Positions 56,466 through 64,000 of a DNA stretch of 64,000 nucleotides are shown here, piece by piece. A model generated the notes under the pieces. The model was not told the origin of the DNA. It worked only from the letters and a program-made list of their open reading frames with translations, and searched no databases. Numbering within the stretch: the stretch's first letter is position 1; every line of letters begins with the position of its first letter. The position numbers and the translations under genes were made by a program. This DNA comes from Marsupella aquatica (lineage: Eukaryota; Marchantiophyta): positions 11,532,001 through 11,596,000 of the forward strand of contig OZ316899.1 in assembly GCA_973895155.1 (NCBI GenBank), written 5' to 3'.

Positions 56466-59120
56466 CTAATGCCTGGCACGCTTGCCAGAGCCGCCCGAAT
56501 GGGAACGGCCATCCCGCTGCCTTCGAAGCCTGTCATTGTCCGCCTTGAGGAGCTGGACCTGGTCCAGCAGAGATTCGTTCTCTCGCCTTGCCGCGTCCGT
56601 CTCCTCTACTGCCTCCTGACATGCCTCCTCCAGCTGCTGGGCGTCGCTCGTCAGTTTACTCGCCAGCTGGTCCTGCTTCTCGGCCTCGGTTTGGAGCCGT
56701 GCCATCTCGGCCTGCAGCGTGGCTATCTCCGTCGCGTCCCGCTGGGCTCGCTCCTCGGCCTCCTCCAGGTCTTTCTGCCAGGTGACAGCTTGTTTCTTCA
56801 AACTGTCAATCTGGTTCCGGAGTCGTGTAATCTCGGCCTCGTTCCCAGCTTTGGCCTGTTCGGCTAGGGCGGTAAGAGCGTACGCCTTTGCTAACAACTC
56901 ATCGGCGGCTGCAACCTTGGGTCGTAGTTGCAGAAGCTCAGCCTCTTGAGCCGCCACTTCGTTCTTTAGGTACACGGACTCCACCCGGTACCGCTCTATC
57001 CTCTGAAGGGCCTCCGACTGGGCCCGACCTGCCTTTACGGCGGCAACCAACTCCTGATTGAAGAAACAGGCTACCTTCCGGGCCATGAACTCCCCGGTAT
57101 CTTGGGCAATTTGATGAGAGAAATCTCCCAGAAGCCCGTTCAGAAACGTACCCTGTACGAAGAGTTCCGGGTGGTCCAAGTTGTGCCTGTCCGGATTTGG
57201 GCACGGGCAGACATCAACACGCGCAGGGGCCGGGGCAGTGACGTCCAGCCCTGGGGACATAACGTTGGAAGGGGCTGGAGTGTCCTCCTGCAGCGATGTC
57301 CGGTTCTCCGGAATTGCCACCGGCGGGTCCTTGGGAGACCCGGGTTCGGGTAAGACCTCTGCCGTACCAACTTCTGTACTTAGCCCGGCTAGTTGGGTCG
57401 CATCAACGGTTGCGACGACCGACCCCTCCGGCGCCTCCTCGGTTACGATTACAACTATTTGTGGAGGTGGGGTGGGTGAAGCTGGCGTGTCCACTGGACT
57501 TCGGGCCTCGGGTTGGGGCCGTCTCTCCAATGCCGGAAAAACCCACCTAGCTGGGACCAGCTTTGTAACGTTGATGCGGGGAAGGGTTCGTCGATCAAAC
57601 CGGGCGTACCACTCAAGAATGATTTCGATGTGGCTAGCGAAATACGCCTTCCCGCCAATGTACAACGTCTTCCTTCGCCGCTCCATCTCTTCATGGAATT
57701 TCTTAGCGAAGTACGACGCCCATTTCCTAGGTCGATAGTTCTCGACCTGGATAACCTGGGCGGCGGAGATCTCCCCCCGGGGTTCCATCATGTGGAGAGC
57801 GTACCTCTGGAACTCCAGCCGCTCAGCTATCTCGGGCATGAGGCAGGTCCTCATCACGAACCCATTGTCTACTGATCCCTCTGAGGGAAAACTTGAAGAT
57901 TGGTACTTGGCCCCCTTGCCCCCGGGAGCCCGTGATTCGACTCGATGGTCACCTTCGGGTAACCCGAAGATCATCTTGAGCCGTCCTTGTGTGAGGGACA
58001 TATTCCTTCCCCGCAGCCGAGTCTGTTGACGTACGTCGTCATAATTCTTGACGAATTCTGTCATGTCCTCCCCGTAGTACCTGCAAGTGTTCCAGGGGAG
58101 AGAGGCGAGGTGCTCAAATCCCTGAGTCTTCAGGTACACCACATGCTTGGGATGGAGGATGTTGCTGTGAACGTTTTCCCCCATGCGATGCATCGTCACC
58201 TTGGCTACGGCTACCGTGGCCAACGGTAACCCAGATGCAGTGGCGGATTCCTTCCTCTTCTTTCCCCGTGACTGACTCGGGGAAGGTGATACTTCCCCAT
58301 CCTCCCGATCGGGCCTGGGGAGTGCCACTGCGGTTGGTAACGGGCCCGGGGCGGCCACGATCACTATGTTGTCTGCTGGGGCCGCTCCTGGGGTCAGAGC
58401 AGGGGGTGGGGATGATATAGTGTCGGCCCTCCGAGCGCTTGTTCCTCTGGGCCGCCTGGTCAAGGGTGGGGTAGCCTCGTCGTCATCGCTAAGATCCACA
58501 GCGTTGATGACGGAGCGTACCTGTGCTGGCTGGGTGATAGGTGGTGGGGTTTGGCTAGGCTGCGGCTGAGGCTGAAGCTGAAGCTGAGGTTGAGGCTGAA
58601 GCTGAGGTTGCATGGGCACGGGTACGGGTACGGGCCCGGCTGAGTTGGTCATGTTGGTTGATGGCCGAGTTCCCATGAAGCTCTGCAAGTGCTGGTAGAA
58701 GTTCTCCGAAGCGAGTGCGGACGCCCTTGTCGAATGGTTGGTACTGGACTCGCCGTTAATGACAGCCCGAACCTGGGCAGGGATGTGGTCGAAGTGATGT
58801 CGCTGCAGGTCGATTGTACCCGGGATATTGAAGACCTCGTCCGGAAGCCGAAGCAATGCTTCCCAGAACCCGATATATTTGTCTCCGTTGAAGAAGTACC
58901 CAGATACCTCAGCTGGTCGGTAAAGCTCGCTCTGAGACGGGTAGTCAAAGTTAAGGACGTAGTGGTGTCGTCCTGCTAGGCGGATGGCTCTCTCGTATTC
59001 GCGTTCGATCTCGTATCGGCGCGGGTTGGCGTGTTTCAATGAATCGGCCAAGTGCCTTCCGGTAGATAGGAACTGCGTCCAGAATCGAATGGCCGAGCTG
59101 GAGAGGATCGTGTGCGACAT
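56466..59120 (-). CDS. E2 LTR-embedded ORF, right copy (884 aa, full length)
   Basis: The same protein as the left copy, with about 17 substitutions by eye in the shared part, two extra residues in the Gln/Pro repeat and 92 more residues before the common end ARH. The extra part extends the coiled coil (IATLQAEMARLQTEAEKQ, LLDQVQLLKADNDRLRRQ) and adds a Ser/Gly/Arg tail. This is the better representative of the family. It lies antisense to gag-pol and would be transcribed toward it from the minus-strand TATA box at 59221. Confidence 0.85.
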   Translation of the reverse strand: MSHTILSSSAIRFWTQFLSTGRHLADSLKHANPRRYEIEREYERAIRLAGRHHYVLNFDYPSQSELYRPAEVSGYFFNGDKYIGFWEALLRLPDEVFNIPGTIDLQRHHFDHIPAQVRAVINGESSTNHSTRASALASENFYQHLQSFMGTRPSTNMTNSAGPVPVPVPMQPQLQPQPQLQLQPQPQPSQTPPPITQPAQVRSVINAVDLSDDDEATPPLTRRPRGTSARRADTISSPPPALTPGAAPADNIVIVAAPGPLPTAVALPRPDREDGEVSPSPSQSRGKKRKESATASGLPLATVAVAKVTMHRMGENVHSNILHPKHVVYLKTQGFEHLASLPWNTCRYYGEDMTEFVKNYDDVRQQTRLRGRNMSLTQGRLKMIFGLPEGDHRVESRAPGGKGAKYQSSSFPSEGSVDNGFVMRTCLMPEIAERLEFQRYALHMMEPRGEISAAQVIQVENYRPRKWASYFAKKFHEEMERRRKTLYIGGKAYFASHIEIILEWYARFDRRTLPRINVTKLVPARWVFPALERRPQPEARSPVDTPASPTPPPQIVVIVTEEAPEGSVVATVDATQLAGLSTEVGTAEVLPEPGSPKDPPVAIPENRTSLQEDTPAPSNVMSPGLDVTAPAPARVDVCPCPNPDRHNLDHPELFVQGTFLNGLLGDFSHQIAQDTGEFMARKVACFFNQELVAAVKAGRAQSEALQRIERYRVESVYLKNEVAAQEAELLQLRPKVAAADELLAKAYALTALAEQAKAGNEAEITRLRNQIDSLKKQAVTWQKDLEEAEERAQRDATEIATLQAEMARLQTEAEKQDQLASKLTSDAQQLEEACQEAVEETDAARRENESLLDQVQLLKADNDRLRRQRDGRSHSGGSGKRARH

Positions 59121-59220
59121 TCAGAGGAGATAGTAGTGGCGACCTAGAGAGAACGAGAGAGCTGGGGTCGAAGCTGGCGCGCGGACTGATGGACTGGTGC
59201 ACTACAAAGGGTTGGCTCCC

Positions 59221-59228
59221 CTTTTATA
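59221..59228 (-). promoter_or_regulatory. TATA box of the E2 right LTR, pointing inward
   Basis: CTTTTATA on the + strand, that is TATAAAAG on the minus strand, 101 bases before the right-copy ATG (59120). Confidence 0.7.
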
Positions 59229-59620
59229 CTTTGAGGGCTTGTCGATCCCCGACATCTCCTCGACGCCCATAGGTTGAACCGCTCACGCTTGTGGTGTACC
59301 GGCCACTCCGCCGGTCTGAGTCAGCGTGCGTCAGTGGCCGCTTCCTTAAGTTCGTTATACGGACCCGAGGGAGGGGCCCCTCCACGCTCGTAACCCGGGT
59401 GTGCGAATAGCGACCTGCCGCCAGCCCGAACCTGAAGTCCCCCTTATTGCCTAATGATGTCCTACCCCTAATGATTACCTAAATACTGTCGTTATGCTAA
59501 TAATAGCGGCCTAAGACCCACCTAACGCGCGTGCCGAGCGCAGTTAGACTGAATCACTCATTAACCGCCGTACCGGCGGCGTCACAGTACTTAACATATC
59601 AAACCTCTAAACAATAGTTT

Positions 59621-59926
59621 TTAACTCAAAACCTTGTCGGGAAAACTACTTACCTGTTTCTTTTGGGGCTGCTTTGCAATGTATTCATCGTCATAACCCC
59701 CATCCTCATCCATTTCCTCTAGAAAATACTCATCATCTGCATCTTCTTGTCTAGTGTCTGTACCCACCTGTGCAGCATCCATGTCATCTCCACATTCTGC
59801 CATTGTAGGTACGACCTTCTTGCTCAACCTTTCACTCCAACGCACAGGCCCAGAGATAGTGCTGGTCACCCTTCTTGCGTACTCCTTTTGTTTCTTTGAA
59901 AGTTTTGTGGCTCTACGACATTCCAA
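59621..59926 (-). CDS. CACTA-2: probable N-terminal exon of the TnpA-like gene
   Basis: A 101-codon frame, basic at the start (KLSKKQKEYARR) and acidic at the end (DEYFLEEMDEDGGYDDEY). The acidic character and position (between TNP2 and the conserved TnpA-like domain) match the first exon of the CACTA-1 gene (15763-16134), but sequence similarity is weak. E2 separates it from the rest. The stretch 59927-60283 shows nothing coding. Confidence 0.4.
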   Translation of the reverse strand: MECRRATKLSKKQKEYARRVTSTISGPVRWSERLSKKVVPTMAECGDDMDAAQVGTDTRQEDADDEYFLEEMDEDGGYDDEYIAKQPQKKQVSSFPDKVLS

Positions 59927-60283
59927 TATGAGAATACAGTCACAATTTTAGTGCCACATTGAACTATTCATGTCACACAAACTCAGCGGAGGGGTGTGGT
60001 TGAGAATCGTTCCCTTACAATTCAGCCACATCCTTTTTCAGTTCCAGTTATGCAATTTTGGCTTTCACGTATGCTCGTTGTTCCATAGCTTTCCTTTCAT
60101 ACTCACACATCTCTGTGTCACTCTGTTCCACCCTACTGGACCACAAAAACATGTCATCTATGGTCACCCCGTATAACACAATGCAACCACAATCACTAGG
60201 CATCCATCCATACATTTGTGTTGCTTCAGAATTACTTTATTACACATCCTTCCCCTCACTAATGTCCATGCAAACAATTCACA

Positions 60284-60609
60284 TTACTCATGGCACAGGC
60301 ACACTGTTGGCACTCTGAATTTGCCTCCTTTAGCAAATGCATCTACCCTTGTCACAGGAATGAAGTCCCCGCTATCATGAACTATAGGCACTTGGTCTGA
60401 ACGCCGATGATCAAAGGCACTATGAGAGTGTAAATGAAACTCAAGGTTTGATCCTTCCATCCGACGTTGCCTGGCTTGTTTATGACACACTACACACCAA
60501 TTTGGGGAGTCTTCCACATCCAGGAAGAAAGCTTGCTCCACCTGACTGGAAAACACAAATGGCTCAGACCATTCGGGGAATTTCCCTCTGAAAGTGGCCA
60601 GCAAGAAAT
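60284..60609 (-). pseudogene. CACTA-2 TNP2 transposase, C-terminal fragment
   Basis: Carries the DUF4216-like segment FPEWSEPFVFSSQVEQAFF and CVVCHKQARQRRMEGSN, clearly homologous to exon 3 of CACTA-1 TNP2 (16312-17071). LTR D interrupts it at 60610, after NFLLATF read from the other side. The rest of the transposase is outside the window or deleted. Confidence 0.8.
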
Positions 60610-62300
60610 TGTGGTGCGTCCCATGGCTCCCTAAACCCAAGAAACCCCCCTGCACAAGCCGATTCCCGCAGGTTTTGCTCTCGACGAGGCCGGTTTTGCG
60701 GCTTAGCGGCATGGGACGCTGCTAACTCTCTTCCACTAACATTTTACACACATATACTGGACAGATCCTTCATCGGGTCATGAGATACTAGCCGGCCTAT
60801 TCTATGCCTTCCCTTGTCTTCCTCTCCTTATCTTTAGGTATGTTTGGATTCTGCCGCCGGAATGATCCCCAACTGGCTTGGGTAAGCCGCCAAGACCTCT
60901 CTCAGCTTGACACATCCAACTCTTACTACCTTGCTTACTCCCTTCTCTTGGTTGATGTGGGCAATCTTCAAACAAGTTAATGCGACACAAATAGCAAAAT
61001 GACTCCTTCTGACTGAATTATACCATGCACTTGCCATACAAACAGTACTTCTCATACACAAGGTCTGCGAACTAAGCCGTGAGGCCAACTCTATTCAGCT
61101 CTTAGGCATGAGGAAACATGAATATACACAAGGGTCACTTTATAACTAACCGAGAGCTTCTTTTACTACTTGATCCCAGCCCTACTGGTGCACTAAAAAC
61201 TTGCTAAAGAAGAAGGCCCTGAACTCCCTGTTGCCCAGGTACTTATCCTGGCAGTGGATCCGCCTAATTCCTTGCAGCATAAGCCTAATCTATCCTAACT
61301 ATAATCTACCTATGTACAGCAAGGCAGGAGCTCAAGTGTTGCTCTTACCAGTGGATCCGCAATCCCACTAATCTAAATGTTAGGGCCGCCTCTTGGTCCT
61401 TATCCTAATTCTAAACTTGGAGATCTGAGCCCGCCTTGCCCACTCATGCCTCCTCCCTCCACGTCTGCCCTCCTTAAAAGGAGTGGCCCTCCACCACCAT
61501 CATGGTAGCGGTGGCTGATCCTCAATGGACGCCCCCAATGCTTCCTCCGCAACCACTGCCGTGGGTCCGTCCTCTGACAGATTACCTACCCCAGACCCAA
61601 TCAACTCACCCGCGGCCTGACCGGGTCCACCCTCGGCTTCGGCCTCAGCATCGGCCACGGCCTCTAATACGGCTACGGCCTCCCTGACATGCTCTAGTGG
61701 TGGATCCAGTACCCCGGCTTCATCACTGAGTGTCTTGTCCTCGGCTTTGCCATCCCCACCTTCTAGGGCAGTTGGATCCTCTGCCGTGACCTTGCCTGCG
61801 GTTGGTGCCGGGTTTACCTCCTTGGTCACGACGGCTTGAGAAGCCGCATTACTCCCTGATCTAGAAGGTTTCCGCTTCTTCTTCTTCCCTGGTTCGGCAG
61901 CTGGTCCCTTCCCCTTGCCACTTAATTCCGACACTAGTGCGAGTGTTGCGGCTTGTCCCTCGGCCAGTACTACTCCTGGCAACTTGGGTGCCCCAATTGG
62001 AGTTGGACTTGATGAAGCCAAGCACTTAAATACTACGGCTTGTTTCTTTAGCCGCTCCGTTTGGTTGTCGGCTCGCCGCTGTAAGTTCTTCATCTTCCTT
62101 GTGCTTTCCTCCAACTCCTCTTGCACTTCATCCAGGTCCTTACACGCCTCCTCCAGCTCCTTTTGGGCTTCCTCCAACTCTTTTTGGGCTTCCTCCAACT
62201 CCTTCTTTAAGGTAGCCCTCTCCTCCTGGGTTGCTCTTAGCTCCTTGTCAAGCTCCATTACAACCTCAAACTCCATTTTATTCATCTTGGCATAAGTCTG
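60610..62300 (-). repeat. LTR D, truncated long LTR of the E1/C family
   Basis: Starts TGTGGTGCGTCCC exactly like LTRs A and B on the + strand (so it is in minus orientation) and includes the motif at 60849-60862. It is collinear with LTR C, including the long ORF end that E1 lacks. The similarity stops near 62300, in the coiled-coil region. The possible TSD is GAAAT (60605-60609); the partner is not seen. It is diverged from A, B and C. Confidence 0.82.
61500..62300 (-). pseudogene. LTR D ORF, C-terminal fragment
   Basis: About 265 codons matching the end of the LTR C ORF. A coiled coil is made of repeated KELEEAQKELEEA-type units (QTYAKMNKME, ELRATQEERATL). LKKQAVVFKCLASSSPTPIG and a KKKKRKPSRS basic patch follow, then an Ala/Val/Glu-rich tail ending SIEDQP. 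The N-terminal part is gone because the LTR is truncated. It supports the long C-terminus as the ancestral form. Confidence 0.8.
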
Positions 62301-63829
62301 AGCTGAGCAACCCAGCGCCACTCCCACAAGCCCGGGGGGATAACACAGCGACTATAGCGGCCCCAACACCAATACTTACGGCGGTAGTGCTGCTGCCGCC
62401 CGATAGAATCAGACATTTCACTAATTCTGGAAAATTCTCCCAAGAATGGAATATTGAAAAGTTGTTTTTTGGAAATTTTTGAGAAGGGGTTTTGGAATTT
62501 CTAAAATGAGGTTTTGGAATATTTAGTTTAGAGTTTTGGAATTTTCAGATTAGAGTTTTCGAATGAACACAAAGGGCACCTTGTCCATTGAAATTGTCAA
62601 TTCTCTCGTTCATCCTATCGAGTGCTCGTTTTATATAGTGCAAATCTTTGTGGAGCTTGTCCTTATTATCGACAGATGCAAAGATGAAGGAATTTAAAAT
62701 CAAATGTGCTAGAGCCCTTTTTATATTGAACTTTTCTTCCATAATATAAATTCCTTGATTTGATGGGTCAACGGTCTAACTATCAAAGATATCGCGGATC
62801 TTTCCGCGTGTGACAAGGGACTTTCTATAGAGCCCTTTCTTTCTGTAAAATTCTGGATATCTTCCCCCCGAAGCCTGAAACTCCAAGGCCTAGGATACCA
62901 ACCGGGGGGCAGGTTCGTTGTCAGATGTTTTTTTGCTAAACACTTTTGACCTTTCACCTTTGCCCATTTTAATTTTCACGACCTGGGACGGGCTACACCT
63001 TTCCAATTCTGATATTCTACACTCAAGAGTGTCAACTCTCTGAGTGAGGAGCGACAAAGACCAATTTTGTGAATCACTTGATCTCTCTAATCACCCCATA
63101 GATGATTCACAATGTTAACAAAATCTCAAGAGGAAGGCCTCTGGGTCAGAAGCTTGGCCCAAAGGGGGGGACTTCTAGAGCCCAAGGATTAGATAGCCGT
63201 CGGACGAGGAATCTGCGCTAAGCTAAGCTCTATTGGATAACTGGAAATCAAGTCTACTTGCTCGGTGTACTCTACGCAATAATGTGTCCTCCAAAGTTTT
63301 AGGAAAGAGGTGACACAAAAAAACGAGATACATCAGAGCTGAAGATACCATGCAAGTGATTGACAACGTGCACACGATTTTGAAAAGGAAAACTTTTCAT
63401 TATTCACAAAAATAGTTGATGTTGGAAGAGGCATCCCTCAAACCAATGCCATCGATGCCAAAATGGAATTCAAAATCTGTTGGGAAGATGACTCCAACCA
63501 AACTACCCAAGGAAGCTGGCATCGAGATGTGGGTAAGACAATTGCGGAGGAACAGAAGGACCTCAACGCTCTACGCGAGACTAGCGCAGAAAGAGATTTG
63601 GGTTTAGGGTTGATCTACGATCTCACAGTTGCAAGAGGCATTCCTCCAATCACCGTACGTCCAGGTTCCTAAACACCTTTCAGATAAGGAAATCTCCCTT
63701 ACCAGTTTAAAGCATAAACAAAAGTGAGCGAACACAATCTAAAATTTCCGGAGTTGAATATCTACGCGAGACTTGCGTAATCCTCAAAATGCTTCAAAAA
63801 CTTAAGACTCTTCCAAATGGCTTCAAATC
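62301..63829. other. Unassigned region
   Basis: No domain recognised. The LTR D similarity ends and AT-rich DNA follows. Short minus-strand frames at 62545-62742 and 62721-62957, and a + frame at about 63391-63672 (CWEDDSNQTTQGSWHRDVGK), are open but unlike any family I know. A purine run AAAGGGGGGGAC lies near 63161. It may be an older element or the continuation of a nest layer. Confidence 0.4.
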
Positions 63830-64000
63830 TTAATCGTTCCACGAAGATGGCATCCACTCATCCGAGTCTGGAGTGGATTCATGATAGTCAAGGAATGCTT
63901 CCTTTGACCAAGCTTGATGGTCCATCGGAGCCTGCCACTGCTTCTTTCCCTTCCCATAGTAGACATTGACGTTTTCCTTCATGCTTCTTTTGTTGACAGT
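63830..64000 (-). CDS. Partial open frame of unknown function at the window edge
   Basis: On the minus strand a frame of 56 codons enters from beyond 64000 and ends at a TAA (63830-63832). It includes NVNVYYGKGKKQWQAP and STPDSDEWMPSSWND. The composition (Trp/Lys/Asp-rich) could be a retroelement linker, but I do not recognise it. Confidence 0.3.
   Translation of the reverse strand, partial: TVNKRSMKENVNVYYGKGKKQWQAPMDHQAWSKEAFLDYHESTPDSDEWMPSSWND

Larger units (their letters stand above)
45728..59586 (+). mobile_element. E2: Ty3/gypsy retrotransposon with inverted LTRs
   Basis: A 13,859-bp unit bounded by GTACT at 45723-45727 and 59587-59591, a perfect 5-bp TSD. From left to right: LTR in sense orientation (45728-49480), primer site, gag-pol on the + strand (49594-55582), polypurine tract (55543-55555), then a second LTR in the opposite orientation (55556-59586). 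The two LTRs are about 98% alike by eye in the coding part but lie head-to-head, unlike normal gypsy elements where they are direct repeats. The integrase is of the ordinary DDE type, so E2 is not a DIRS-like element. It sits inside CACTA-2, probably in an intron of the TnpA-like gene. Confidence 0.92.
55556..59586 (-). repeat. E2 right LTR (4031 bp, inverted)
   Basis: Read on the minus strand it is a complete LTR from TGTGACGCCGCC (59586) to CCTTTGTCACA (55556), with 6-bp inverted ends TGTGAC/GTCACA. It is the reverse complement of the left LTR. It keeps 276 bases of the ORF that the left copy lacks and the terminal CACA. TATA box at 59221-59228 (minus), TTCCGGCGGCGGAA motif at 55740-55753. 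Outer flank GTACT. Confidence 0.92.
41752..60609 (-). mobile_element. CACTA-2: En/Spm-type transposon, partial and invaded
   Basis: The left end CACTAGAAGAATCTGAGG interrupts Copia-2 RT. It is followed by subterminal TGTGACT repeats and by minus-strand genes collinear with CACTA-1 (TnpA-like, then the 3' end of TNP2). The putative 3-bp TSD is GTA (41749-41751). E2 (45728-59586) and LTR D (from 60610) interrupt it. The right end is not in the window. Its terminal inverted repeat differs from CACTA-1 after CACTAG.AGAA, so it is a separate family. Confidence 0.82.

Noticed and set aside
57181-57738. 185-codon open frame antisense to the E2 LTR ORF
   Set aside because: It is a shadow of the high-GC coding strand, low in complexity and present in both LTRs only by virtue of the real ORF.
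45728-59586. E2 inverted LTRs as a simple assembly palindrome or mirrored contig
   Set aside because: The two copies differ by a 276-bp deletion, a terminal CACA and many substitutions, and the unit has a clean 5-bp duplication. A mirrored artefact would be identical. Other assembly errors cannot be fully excluded without reads.
45728-59586. E2 as a DIRS-like or tyrosine-recombinase retroelement because of its inverted ends
   Set aside because: Pol has a normal HHCC zinc finger and DDE integrase and a 5-bp target duplication. No recombinase is visible.
62545-63672. Endogenous pararetrovirus or further retroelement coding region
   Set aside because: No RT, protease, movement-protein or knuckle motif is visible in any frame, so the region is left unassigned.
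1-64000. tRNA, rRNA or CRISPR loci
   Set aside because: Apart from tRNA-complementary primer sites, no cloverleaf, rRNA or spacer-repeat pattern was noticed. A tRNAscan or Rfam run would settle this.

Overview
This window is a nest of plant-type transposable elements; I find no host single-copy gene, tRNA, rRNA or CRISPR. Ty3/gypsy, Ty1/copia and CACTA (En/Spm) elements, plant-type primer sites (one complementary to the 3' end of tRNA-Asp) and TNP2 transposases with short GT-AG introns point to the nuclear genome of a land plant or close streptophyte. The protein flavour suggests a bryophyte or other seed-free plant, but that is only an impression.

The insertions can be ordered from target-site duplications (TSDs). 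The oldest layer is a decayed Ty3/gypsy element on the + strand, called H here. Its pieces lie at 1-940, 4886-6776 and 35361-37765. Copia-1 (941-4880, TSD GTAAT), a 271-bp insert (5359-5629), a solo LTR called C (6777-6845 plus 30799-35355, TSD GCCAC) and Copia-2 (from 37766) all sit inside H. Solo LTR C was split by E1 (6846-30793, minus strand, TSD ACCTT), a gypsy element with 3.24-kb direct LTRs A and B. E1 pol was in turn split by CACTA-1 (12049-24872, TSD ATG). Copia-2 was cut at 41752 by CACTA-2, which was invaded by E2 (45728-59586, TSD GTACT) and by LTR D (from 60610). The last 1.7 kb is unassigned.

Two things stand out. First, the E1/C/D and E2 LTRs are very long (3.2-4.6 kb), and each contains a large open reading frame or its remains. 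The encoded protein is about 790-890 residues in the better copies (about 1200 codons in decayed LTR C). It has an N-terminal FW-motif region, a basic NLS-like stretch, a conserved globular domain resembling the plant-mobile-domain/'putative plant transposon protein' type, a Pro/acidic linker and a C-terminal coiled coil. E1 and E2 copies are very divergent but share the whole architecture, a primer site and a TTCCGGCGGCGGAA motif near the LTR 3' end. This looks like a lineage of gypsy elements carrying a gene inside the LTR.

Second, E2 has its two LTRs in inverted orientation. The right LTR is flipped exactly between its TGTGAC/GTCACA ends, directly after the polypurine tract, yet the whole unit has one matching 5-bp TSD. 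Its two LTR promoters therefore converge on gag-pol.

Most coding regions are broken by stops, frameshifts or insertions. The best preserved are the E1 LTR-A ORF, both E2 LTR ORFs, E2 gag-pol (one frameshift) and CACTA-1 TNP2 (one in-frame stop).
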